DNA from: Apostichopus japonicus
Lineage: Eukaryota; Echinodermata; Holothuroidea; Aspidochirotida; Stichopodidae
Length of the DNA stretch: 64,000 nt
Reading direction: 5' to 3'
Assembly: GCF_037975245.1 (NCBI RefSeq)
Contig: NC_092572.1
Coordinates: 10,232,769 to 10,296,768 of the forward strand
The notes under the pieces are model-generated. The model was not told the DNA's origin. It worked only from the letters and a program-made list of their open reading frames with translations, and ran no database searches. Below, one piece after another: positions 1-18,300 of the stretch. The translations under genes and the position numbers were made by a program. How positions within the stretch are numbered: the stretch's first letter is position 1; every line of letters begins with the position of its first letter.

Positions 1-1071
1 GTAAACTAGCTTAGTTTCTGTGTGAGTTTTTTAAGTTCAATCAGAAATGGATTATTTTTATTTCAGTCTAGCCGATCAATTGTTTGTGTTCGCCATCTTC
101 ATCTGTTCGAAACTAATATCATGCACTGCATCTAATTCATAAATCTAATGAAATTAAAGAGGACAATAATTCAGTCAGTTGGCTGTTGCAGCTTATAAGT
201 GCTCTATTGATTTTCATGGCAACGGTTGTCATATAATGGATATGACAATTACCGGGACTAGCTAGGAATTTTGTCATGCATGGTGAAATATGAATCAATG
301 CTGTGCATGGGTTCCATTGGTGGATGTAGTGACGAAAAGTGTCCGGTTTGTCTATATGCGTTTGGGTGTTGTGTAAGCGCTTATAAAAAGTGTTTCCATA
401 CGCCGCCTAACCCGTCACGCCGATTGAATTCAAACTTGTGGGTATGTGCCTGGTCATGAGGCGAAATGTCTCTTTGACCTTTTTATAGGAATAAGATCAA
501 ACCAAAATGCCAAATAACCCCAAAACAGCATTTTGGTCATAAAGCGCCTGAAACTCTCAAAACCATGTTAAATATTAGCCTTGCCAGTTAAGGAAGCATC
601 AATAAACGTGAAATACCAAAAGGTGCACAGTCAATATTACGATATTCAAACATCAAATAGGGCCAAAATTGTACGGAAAGGGGATTTTATCCCATCAACA
701 TAGGAGAAGGGGTAATGTCCCTTTGATTAAACAATACAAGCATTAACTTCAACAGTTTAATGATGGAATGAAAAATCTCGGAATTAGAGTTCGTGATAAG
801 ATTAAAATGTAGCCTACATTATATATTTTCCCCTAGGAAATGTGGGGCAAAAGTTGGCCGAGCTAGGTGACACCAATACCCTCTCTTATTTTCTACTCTG
901 CCAGCCATCACAATTAATTATGTGGGCTCTCCTCCTGTTAACCACAATATCAATACTTCAGTCACATTTGCTTGCTATTGTAAGGAATCAATGAAGTGTA
1001 AATCAATTGTTGACTTGATGCATTGTAGTGGAATGTACACGCAGTCAGTAAACATTGAATGTTCACAGAGT
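1..1071. other. No gene seen
   Basis: AT-rich sequence. A 62-codon frame at 271-459 has a cysteine-rich sequence but no splice or start support. Confidence 0.5.
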
Positions 1072-2057
1072 TATGCTACTGTACTTGTACACTTATGATG
1101 TTGTAAAATACAAGGGTGATCTGACGATGTTTTATTAAATCAGGATAGAAAGGCACATCCCATTCTCTAACTATATGTTTGGTGTAATGCTGAATAATGG
1201 CAACTAAGTATTGGATGTAATTTTGGACTTACATTCTTCTGTGCAGGTAAATGTAAACTTATATAGTCTATGGGAGATTACCTTATTAATGAAAACTTTA
1301 GCTGCTATTGAACAAAAGGAAAAATTAAACATCGGATCCGGTGATATTCCCATGCTGCTCATTTTTAACGATGATTGTTTGGTAAGGGGTATTGAACAGT
1401 TTCACGTTTGTTAGTTACGGCCATCTTTTAACAAGTTGGTAAGGCTAATCCGACAAAAGGCAATGCATTACTGGACTCGAAAAATATTTCGAAAAGTGGT
1501 AGCCCAAAGGGCTTTTGCTTTCAAGATTTCTGTTGCGGACGATATTTTGTAGGAGCCCGACATTTATGTTATAATTTTGCTACTGTACGTGTACACTTAT
1601 GATATAGGGAAATACTGCAAGGTTGATCTGACGATGTTTCATTATATCAGGATAGAAAGGCACAACCCATTCTCCATATAAATGTTTGGTGTAATGTTGA
1701 ATAACGGCAACTAAGTATTGGATGTAATTTTAGACTTATATTCTTCTGTGCAGGTTTATGCAGTCAAGTTATATATTCTATGGGAGATAGCCTTTTGAGT
1801 GAAAACTCTAGCTGCCTTATGGATAAAAGGAAACAGGAAACAGTGGATCCGGTGATATTTCCATGCTGCTCAATTTTAGCGACGCTTGTTTGGTAAAGGG
1901 TATTAAAGAGTTTCACGTTTTTTAGTAAGGCTAATCCGACAGAAGGCAATGTATTACAGTAATCGAAAAATATTTTGAAAATTGGCAGCCCGAAGGGCTT
2001 TTGCTTTCGAGATTAATGTTGCCCGACGATATTTTGTAGGAGCCCGACGTTTATGTA
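1072..2057. repeat. Tandem duplication of about 490 bp
   Basis: Unit 1 (about 1072-1571) and unit 2 (about 1574-2057) are adjacent and share long blocks, for example CAGGATAGAAAGGCACA, CAACTAAGTATTGGATGTAA and GATATTTTGTAGGAGCCCGA. The small frames inside are not conserved between the units, so it looks non-coding. Confidence 0.82.
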
Positions 2058-3257
2058 TGCGCTTTAGACCGATATAGGTAAAGGAACACAATCATTCTCT
2101 TCACTGGTGTAAAGTTTAGGGTCACCGATTTTCCGCGACTTTGCTTTTGTTTGTCGCGGGATAGAATTACCTCTGCCAAATCGAACGTGAAAACGTTAGC
2201 TAATCCAGGCGGGACGAAAAATTGCTCAGACGGTGTATCTAATATGTTTGGACTTGACTGCTTAGCCATATATGGTCGGGTTTAACGTGTGCTACATGAT
2301 TGTAGGGCTAGAAAATAACCCATATTAGAACATAAGGAGCGAATTCAACCAAATACAAAATACAACCAAATACAAATTGTAAAAATCTCTCATGAATCTT
2401 AACTGCAACTTTATTTAAATGATACTATGTATCTTAACATGCCTACGTTGTAAAGTACGATATGACTGTTTGATTTTCTATTAAGTTTGTACTTTGTACT
2501 ATGTGCTTAGTTTTTTTTTATGGCGTGACTGTTTGTACTGATTCGGTTGAAAAGGACTTCATTCGTAATTTGCCTATCGCACGGATTACATATTATAGAT
2601 TATATATTGCTATATGCAGACTTCCCAGATCAGTATCGTATGACTACAAGATCGTTTAATTTATGACTCGTCATATCGTGACTTTTAGTTTCGGTTCTTA
2701 GCGCAATCGGTAAACACTTAAAGTAGTATAGGTTATTCCATTGCATATTTGGGTTGCATTCTATTAAACCATGAGCAGATCATCTGAGATACATGGTTAT
2801 GAAATCCATGGTGCTCGATAAGCTGCAATCAATTGATAAAGAAGGAAGACACCATGTTTCAACCTTCATTTTGTCCATCCCATGTTATTGTAAGTTGTTA
2901 TCTTGCTATGAAAAGGATTTTCATTACAAAAGTCATGTGTGAGATTAACATTTAACTATTCATTGAAAGAAGCCGGTAGCATGTTTTTCAGCATTCGTTA
3001 ACATTCACCGCCACAAATTACTCTGAGTCATGTCGCGTTGTGTTCACGTTGCGTCTCAGCTTAACAGTTATTAACTTATTAACTCACGATAATCTAATGA
3101 CTAATAATGATAATGGTACAACAGTACACATTTTATCCTGCACCTTTCAGAAATGAACGCTACTGTCAATGTCATCAATTAATGCCCATTCGTTTTTTGT
3201 TCAAGTATGTTTTAGATATGTCAATGCTTTCTTCTGTAAACCGTTTATATTAAACAC

Positions 3258-3531
3258 AACTTCGTTAACTGGGGTAAGTGTTGGCCACGTTAAAGCTACT
3301 CAAAGGGAAAGCAATATTACCTTAGCATGCACAAGAGGGACGGAGGCGGCTGTCTGGTTAGTGTTACCTACGTGATATACGCAACCGACCATTGCTTTGG
3401 CGGCGACCAGTGAAAATATTTTTAATTTACAAAATACGTCCAGAGGAGACAAGAGTTTAGAAAGCGTTAGTGTCACCTTTTCAGATGAAGGATTATACAG
3501 ATTAAGAGTAGGTAGTAACGCCGACTCTACG
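3258..3531 (+). pseudogene. Decayed V-type Ig exon upstream of locus A
   Basis: One frame reads SNITLACTRGTEAAVWL (B strand Cys, C strand Trp), crosses a TGA at 3373-3375, then continues in the same frame through SLESVSVTFSDEGLYRLRV (E-F strand Asp-Glu-Gly-x-Tyr) to a TAA at 3532. The second cysteine is absent. The in-frame stop marks it as a relic of a third Ig receptor copy. Sequence after CCCTACAG at 3592 may be a more decayed second exon, but I could not resolve it. Confidence 0.6.
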
Positions 3532-3599
3532 TAATATACGTATATAATTATACTTTTGAAATGAATTTTCATCCCTTAAAATCCCTACAGGAGAAGTCT

Positions 3600-9264
<5,665 letters not shown>

Positions 9265-9310
9265 ATGCCGATAATCGTATTACTGCTACTCGGATCAATA
9301 TCATCCAACG
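9265..9310 (+). CDS. Locus A exon 1: signal peptide
   Basis: The ATG at 9265 opens a short hydrophobic leader (MPIIVLLLLGSISSN) and is followed by a GTAAGT donor at 9311. The exon ends after one base of a codon (phase 1), matching the acceptor of the first Ig exon. An ATG upstream of a hydrophobic run and directly before an Ig exon is the usual layout of secreted or membrane Ig proteins. The leader is short, so extra 5' coding sequence is not excluded. Confidence 0.75.
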
Positions 9311-12300
9311 GTAAGTTAAACATATTTGTGATAAATGTGTTAATGTTACGTGGGTATCCGTGTCATGCTTACGAGATGACGCCTAAACGAATAACGATAT
9401 GTCTATTTATATTTTAGATTAATTGTGCTTATTCAGAACCGAAATCACAACATGTTGACCTTTATATCCAATCCTGTAAGTGCTCGTTATTCTAGTGCAT
9501 GCAGAAATTACCAAGTCTCCATCGAGTGGTATCTACCTGGAAGGTAGTGATGTTACATTGACTTGCGTTGTTGAAGGAAATGACAACGTTGTATGGGATG
9601 ATCTCAATTATGCAACATCGATTTTCATTGGCAAAGACAAGAACACAGACAAGAAGAAGTATGACAACTTTGAGATAAGTTCAGTTGTTGAAGATTTCAG
9701 TTTAATTATCAAAGACTTCCAGTTATCAGATGAAGGAACCTACGTATGCAAGGACAGAGACCGACTTGCAAATGCCACAGTAACAATCGGAGGTAATACA
9801 TTGCAAAGTTCTAAAACCTATTTAAAGCTAAAACAATTCAGTTTCAAGACAATTGAGGAAAATTAAGCACATGAGAGAGCAATCATTGCCTTTTCTTAAT
9901 GAACATGATCAACTTTATTGTCTTTGTTGTTATGTCAGTCACCTATCAATCGTATAACAAACACTATTTTCAATCACATTGTCCCATACACGTATTTAAA
10001 TATCGAACTGTGATACTCATGAATGTAGTTTAATTATATAATTTGCAGTTGTAATTCAAAAATTATGACGCACACAGAGGCAATAACATTGCAGAAGGTT
10101 GTTCATAACTTGTGTAACTTTAATTGCGTTCAAGCTGGGGCTTATCATATATGTTAATCTGTCGAATCGTATCTTACATTGACAGTTTTACCATACGTGT
10201 ACCTCTCTGTAAAGCAAACAGAAGCTACACAAGCACCGCATACAAGTACAGAGGTCAACATTACGTGTTCTGCATACAACGCTAGACCTGCTGTGTCTGT
10301 GTTCGAGCTAAGTGTCATTGGCAGTGAGAAGACGGTAAATATCACAAACGATAAATCCAATCAAAACGAAGATGGAAATACCTATAATTCATCAGCTTCT
10401 GTTTCTTACATCATGTCATCAGAAGAAATGTCTGTATATTGCCGAGTATTTACAGCCGGACGGTCGCTCAGTCACACTGAAAACTTCTGTAAGTACTGTG
10501 TTATGTTTATCAATGGTAGATGTCTAAGCTGAAAACGGCTTGAGGGAAAATCAATAGAAAACAGATTTAGAGCCCAGGAATGAGAATGCTCTATAGAAAA
10601 TCTAATAAAAAAATAACTATGGAATATCAAACGTATTACGTAATCAATGGCGGTTTATTGTGTACTGTGGTGAGGACTTAAGAGCTAGCTTCCAAAGCAA
10701 GCGTATTCAATCAAACAGGAAGAGTTTCACTTACAAATATTACACAAGATAGTTTGGAGGTTACTTAATAATATAAAATGTCTTCGATCCCTGCCTTCGT
10801 CATTCCTTTAATAGAGACTCGTTAAAGAATGGCGCAATTTAATAAAAGTTTAATAAAAATTATAAATTGTGAATTTTATTTTAATCTTTAGTCACTTTCG
10901 ATGTAGGATCTAATAGTACCATTTTAAGCCACTCGATGTCCAGTTACACTGGAGGATTATCGCATCAGTGGTACAACAACATACATGGGAATGGTGTCAA
11001 TGTTTTTTTGCTAATAGTTTTCCACAAAACATGCTCTGATCAATGACAAGAATCTTTTATCTTCAACTCAAATAGATAAACCGAGATGCAACATAACAAT
11101 CTCTGGTAACGAGATTAGATGTTTATGCCAAGCTAATCCACAAGTGAACACTTATTACATAGACGTTAATGGAAATAACCACGACGGGGATGTTTTGTTT
11201 ATTGAAGAAGACGATCCGATGAATATTAGATGTTTTGCTACAAATGAATTAGGAACCGGGCAATCTGATATTCTGTTTCCTGACGACATTAATGGTAAGT
11301 GCATGTGTTGTTATAGAGGCATGGACCCTATAAGAAAAGCAGAGTGGGTAGTGTTTCTTAATTTGTGGTAAAAAAAATGAAAGACAATAAGCTATTAATC
11401 CCTTTTCATGATGGTGTCCTAATACCGGAATGTCTGTACAACTTGCATTTTGTTTCCTTAATGAGGGTTTTCCGCGTGAGTGGAATAAATGTAATTATCT
11501 CGCATTTTTGCTCTCGGCTCCTGGGGGCGTATGGGAAAGTATTTAGAAACCAGAACGCATTTTTTCAGTAGACAGAGAGAAGATGGCCTATAACGGATGC
11601 TTCATTATTTTCACAAGTAAGGATTTTTAAGTTAATATTTTGTTTTGTTAAGAAACGAAAAACCAACTTTCTCAACTTTCCTCTCTGAAAAAGGTTTTGG
11701 TATAGTCCCAGTAGCAGTGATCGTGTCAGTTGTTGTCTTACTGGTGGTTCTAACAGTTATATTCATCATATGTCGACGCGGTCCGAGGGAAAAGAAATCA
11801 GACGGTATTTATGTATCTTTGTAGATATAAACGGATGCAATTATATGAATGCATGGATAGAAGTTTTGATGGAAGGATGAATGGATGGATTGGTAGGTGG
11901 GTGGTTGTTTGAGTGGGTCACTGACTGCATGCTGGTAATATGCATGCCTGGCTGGATGTAATAATGCATGTGTGAATGTGTCGATGGTTTCCTTGATCGA
12001 TAAGTGGGCGGCTGGGTACAAGAATATATGTGTGAATGAATGGATTAATAGATGAATGGATGGCTGGTCGATCGGGTTGCAACATGAATGGATGGATGTG
12101 TTGATGGAAGAATATATCCATTTATAAATGAATGATTAAATGTATGGAAGAGATGCATATTTGATATGGTATATAATTAATATTCTATTTTCCTGATAAT
12201 CTATATTTTCTGTCAATGAAATATATCAACAGCAGTACTTCACAGGTGATACGATGGCAGCAAATACCTCTGATGTTAATGTCTCCGAATAGAGATTTTA

Positions 12301-15300
12301 CTTACCTTGCAAAGCAAAAGCATATCTTTGTTATATGAACTAACAAATGGTTCACAAAGTCGAAACATTAATCTTTAGTACCATCAACAGTGGTCAAATC
12401 TTTAAATCTGTAGACGAAAGCTGATAGATGACGCTACATATTTATATTAATCTTGAATGCGTAAATTATATGGCCTGACGAAACAATGATTTTTAAGAAG
12501 AAAGCATTCCGCAGTTGCTCCTTTTGCTACAATTGGCTCGCGTGTTCTACATCCGACTTCTGAAAATGAACCACTTTCGCAACTGAAAGTCTGGAAGTGG
12601 ACTGCTTGTCGCGTAAGTTGACACTGTAATTCAAAAGCGCACTGTCCAAATTAATTTGCACAATAATTTACATTACCAATAATTAATTCTTAAATACAAA
12701 CTACAACTGCATAAATTCCCGTTAATTCGTCAAGTCGAATGACATGCAACAAAGGCATTGGTGTTCTACTACTGATCATTCTAACTGGATACCCATCAAT
12801 TAGTTTCGCATGGAGTGTAGTTTTTAGTTTCGATGTATATATTTTTCAATTAAAACAAATAGTATAGACATTGCTATGAACTACATATCGCTACACAGGC
12901 CTAGGAAGCATACGTGGAAAAGTCCTAGCTTAGATATGAATATTCGCAAGGCCAGCAAGTTCTTACTAATAGTATTACACTACATTAGCCTATATTATGC
13001 ATGTTTGTAACATTCATCAACATAATGCTGAAGTGAACATTATTTGTCTAGCGAGATAAGTTAACTTTCGGATTAATTGCGTATCTACTAGAGGTTTTGC
13101 TTGGAGAATTCTGATAACCAAAAAAGGTGAGGCAATTCACATTACTGATGCTTTCTTATTTACTTACAATGATATCCACGATATCGTAGCAATGCTGATT
13201 AGACTGAAACAATTGTATTACATCAACTGTTTAATTGATTTAGAACTTATACATCCTGTTAGTACCGAAACACCTTTCAATACTGCAGTAGCAGAGCTCG
13301 CGTCAACTTGGATAAATACGTCTAACAACAAGTGTGGTAATCAGATGCTCATATTGAAAAAAAAGAAGAAAATACTCTTTGCTGATTTTTAGATTTAATA
13401 AGGTCATAAGAATAAGTTTGGAAATCTTAACTCGAGTCAAGATAGTACAATGTATGTAACATTCTATGCAGCTGATCTAATAATATGCATGAATGAAGGT
13501 ATGATTCATTACACCGAGCTTTTAATAATTACATAATAATAATTAAAATAATAAATAATAATTACTACACATTTTCCCCTCTTTTATATTTTGAATGTCG
13601 TATTCAAAATGTTTCGTTTTGATAGAGATAATATTGATGATCTTCCCACAGAAGAGCAACCTACAGAACAACATTGTGCTAACAAGGAGGAAAGTGTCAA
13701 TCTACTCCCTCAGTCGTGAGTAACTTGAAACAGTGCAGAGCGCAATATTAAATACAATTTTCAAAATGGCATTTGTTACTTTAACCTAACTCTACCTTCT
13801 TCCCTTTGTTACTTTTGCATAAGTATACGTTCTTACGTCTGTTCTTACTATCTAAATGTGATTTGTATAACAGTACTCCACATCAGCTGGAAGTTTTGTT
13901 AAACATTGTTACTAACCTGTTTGCTTTTTTCCGTTTTCTTAGAGAACACATACCACCTGGTAACGAAGGTAATTATAATATAAAGTATATTAAACAACAT
14001 TTCATCTGCTTCCATAGCAAATAACTTTGATAAAGATATAAGAAATTGTTGGTATCGTCGCGCGTTTCTTTTTGATAGAGATAATATTGATGATTTTCTT
14101 CCCACAGAAAAGCAACCTACATTACATGGTGCTAAAAAGGAAGAAAATGTCAATCAACCCTCTCAGTCGTGAGTCACTTTAAACAGTGCAGAACGCAATA
14201 TTTAATCCATTTTTCGAAATTGCATTTGTTACGTTAAAATAACTCTACATTCTTGCCTTTGTTACTTTTCCATAATTATACATTCCTACGTCTGTTATTG
14301 CTATCTAAATGTGATTTGTATAACAGTAATCCACATCAGCTGAAAGTTTTGTTAAACATTGATACTTACCTGTTTGCATTTGTCTTCCGTTATCTTAGTG
14401 ACCACATACCACCTGGCAACGAAGGTAATTATAATATAAATTATATAAAACATCATTTCATCTGCTTCTAGCAAATAACTTTGACTAAAATATAAGAAAT
14501 TGTTAGTATCACCACACGTTAGTTTTTGATAGAGATGATAGAGATAATATTGATGATTTTCTTCCCACAGAAGAGCAACTAACAGTACAGGGTGCTAAAG
14601 AGGAGGAAAGTGTCAATATACCCTCTCATTCGTGAGTAACTAGAAACAGTGCAGAGCGAAATATTCAATACAATTTTCGAAATGACATTTGTTACTTTAA
14701 CCTAACTCTTCATTCTTGCCCTTGTTACTTTTGCATAAGTATACATTCTTACGTATGTTCTTGCTATCTCAATGTGATTTCAATAACAGTATTCCACATC
14801 AGCTGGAAGCTTTGTTAACATTGATATTAACCTGTTTGCATTTGTTTTCCGTTATATTAGTAGACACATAACACCTGGCAACGAAGGTAATTATAATATA
14901 AACTTTATAAAGCAAAGTTTCATCTGCTTCTAGCAAATAACTTTGACTAAGATATAAAAAATTGTTGGTATCGCCTTACGATGAAAAATTTAACTGTTGG
15001 TGGACATTAATTACTGTACGTAAAACGAGGCATATCACAAACACTTTACAATCCTATGTGACTACTACATACTTTTTGCACAAATGAATATTAAGAACAT
15101 TGTGTTGCTAACACTAAGCCCACATGTATTCTTTTACTCTATAGAAATGTCCGATAGAAAAAATACCAATGATGAGGAAGCTTCACGTCTCTCTCCTAAA
15201 CTGTGAGTAGTGGACTTTTCTATCACAATTAATAGAAGTATAACAATTCAATTTTTGTCTTCGAGAAAGCAAATGCATCGTTATTTAACAATGTTAGCAC

Positions 15301-18300
15301 ACTTGTTTCTTTTTGTTATTTCCTTCAGTGAATCATCATTTCCAAAAACGGATCTAACCAGCGACTTAAAAGGTACAGATTTATGATTTTACTTCCATAC
15401 CTCACATGACCGATGTTAACAAGACCATGCCGTTAACACACCACCATACAATAATAACTACGTTCTCTAGTACTAGAAACTGTTTTTGTTAACAGAATTA
15501 TTTACTGAGATAATCCAAAATCCAAAATCGAGTTCGGTGGTCTTGAAAACATGCTAAAATGAACAGTAAACTATGGTATTTCAGAAAATCATCTTATAGT
15601 TTCCTTTACAAACAAAGCACAAAGCTGTCGTCACTCATAGTTGTTAGAATGCAAATGCAAGTTACACACTTTGCTCAACAATATTTACTCATTCAGGGTT
15701 ATAGTATCTTAACACTTTCTGATATTGCAGACGTGTGTGTGATACTTGTTTTTAACGTTTTATCATCTCTTGATCCAGAGCAATGCTGTGTGGACAAGCA
15801 TTTATGTCAAATGCGAACGTTTACATTGTATTCTCTAATTTGTTCTTTTAATCCGTTGTCAGAGGAAACAATATGGTAAGAGAAACAATTTCAAAAGAAA
15901 CGCAAAATAAAGTTGGCATTTTAAGCAGTTGTGTTTGTTCAAACTACACAAACTTAAATCATTGTCTTCAAGATACATGAATTCATTCTTTGGATAGTAT
16001 TGGCTAGGCACTCATCTTTAAGAAAACTATCGAGGATATAATAGAAATTAATACATGTATATTTCCACCCTTAAGTTTTCCAGCCCAAAAATTACTGTAT
16101 TTGTGGGGTTATTATAAATATCTATTTAGATTGAGAATTCATCGCACACTTCATGATGTCACACAGTAGCTTATATATATATGTATATATATATATATAT
16201 ATAACAAGAACACGTGGATGACACAGAATCAGTTTCTCAGTATAAAAAAAAACCTGTCAAATGATCATGTATATTGTACCATTTGACAATACAAATGTAG
16301 ACGTTATTCTACTTCATGAAAACATCTATAGTACCATAATTAAGTAGTAGTAAAACAAGCTAGTAAAATCATACGTGTGGAGTTGACCTGACCTAAGCCT
16401 TTTCATACTTAAGAAAATGATGGTATATTATGACCATTTTGATCAAAATATTGTGTGACATTTAATAAAGCTTGGTCAACAAATATGGAAATATTGTTTG
16501 TTTATTATGTCTATTTAATTTCATAGATCCACAGAAGTTCATAAGTAAAATTCTATTACAAGTGAATAAAGACTGGGAAATTTTCGCCATTGAAATATTA
16601 AACATATCTGAAAAAGTTGTGAAAGAAGCAGTGATGAAAAATAACAACTTAGAAGGTGAGAATTTCATTATTTTGTTTAAGAATTGATATAGATGCAAAC
16701 TTGCAAATAATATAAGAAAATTATAAAAGTGTTAGACTATCTATTTCATTGTTTTGGATTTCACCAGAATTGTTTGTATAAAATTAATCGTCCGCATGAT
16801 TCTAGATTATATTCAATTCGATTGTACTTTTGCATTGAAATAATTCTTGGCATTGATTTCCTCGCAGACCAAATAAACGCAGCTACTAAAAATATGACAT
16901 CTTATCATATCGAGGTATTAGACGAAAATGCAGAATTGTGTGAGGAATTCGGCTTTGAATACGTTAAGCGAGAAAAGGGATGCTTCTTACTACACATTAA
17001 CAACACACAAGCTGGTAAGTGTATTTAGTTATTTACCCTTCTCAAAATTTGTTGAGAGAAACCATTTTGTTTGAGTTAGTGGAATCCTAAGATCTTAGTA
17101 GCAGGTCCTTTCTTCTAGTGTCTGCAATGTCTCTGCAAGTTATTTCTTACTAAACTACTTGGAGAGGGTGGGTAAATATTCCCTTTACCACCGCCCGGCT
17201 TCGAAGCCAATGAAAATAAGTTATCATATAACCAGTTTCAATCTAAAACACTTATAACTGTATTGTTTAATTACTATTCTGCATGTTAATCTGCACGTGT
17301 CGTGTAATTATGTATTATCATGAGTATGTTATGCAATATTGATATAATACTCTTCCCATCTTTCGTTTTGAATTGCAAAGGGCTCTACAACACATTAATT
17401 CTGATTTTATTTTGTCTTTAATATCTAAACATGAAATACAACTCATTAACTTCCCGCTTCAGCTCCGATTTAGACTACATTTATCGTTTTTTTTAATAAA
17501 CACAATTGAATGTGGCAGTAGATTTCTGCTACTTTTATAGTGTGCAAGTTCTTAACGAAATTGGTGATTTCGTGGTATATTTTCTTGCAAACGCCTTTTT
17601 CTAAAGTATTTGTAATTGATAAATTCAATTTTAAATTTGAAGACATTTTTTTTTCATTTTAGACTTGATTCTAGAAGCATCTCAGGAGAATGATCCTACG
17701 AATATTTCAAGCAGGTTCGTTTGTCTTTCTCTCTTTAGTTGAAATAAGTCTTAAAAGTAAAACATCATACGATGACTGAGAGGAACGAAATAATCCAGTC
17801 ACCATTACATGTCATAATGCAGTCATTGAAACAAGACAGATCTAATTGAAAATTTGTTTCTACATTCTTCTACTACTTTTTCCCCTCAAAGTGACGACAT
17901 ATTAGTCTCATGTGGATTCAGAATTGGTAAAATTGGAATTAAGAAACTTTTGGAAGCATTCGGCAAAACGTGTATTGGAAGTGCGGATGGTGCCACTATC
18001 TTGAAAACGTTAGAGCAGACGAATGTGATAGGGAAACCGTATGTCAATCTTCTGCGACAACTTACAAATTGCAAAATCTATGGAGCGAGGAAAATACTTC
18101 TTTTTTATATCGAAAAAGGTTGGTGAATTATAATATTGCAAAGTTGACTACCATATTGTCAAGGTCGTACAAATTTACAAAGCGTTTTTAGTTCTATGTT
18201 ATAGGTCTACAAGATCACAGTATTTGAATGTCAATGTGAAGCGTTTGTATGTTACAAACAATTAATATTATATGTGTTAATATTATTTCACAAGTGAGAA

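Noticed and set aside
11809-12121. Minus-strand His/Pro/Ser-rich frames
   Set aside because: They are produced by the GGAT/GAATG minisatellite; the real exons here are on the plus strand.
13609-13715. ATG at 13609 as the start of a separate cytosolic DD/DED gene
   Set aside because: It is in frame with the first linker exon, but the homologous ATG in locus B is followed by an in-frame TAA and the acceptor site is conserved. Kept as an alternative, not as the main model.
15559-15879. 106-codon open frame in a locus A intron
   Set aside because: No splice sites in the locus phases, no domain and no paralogue in locus B.
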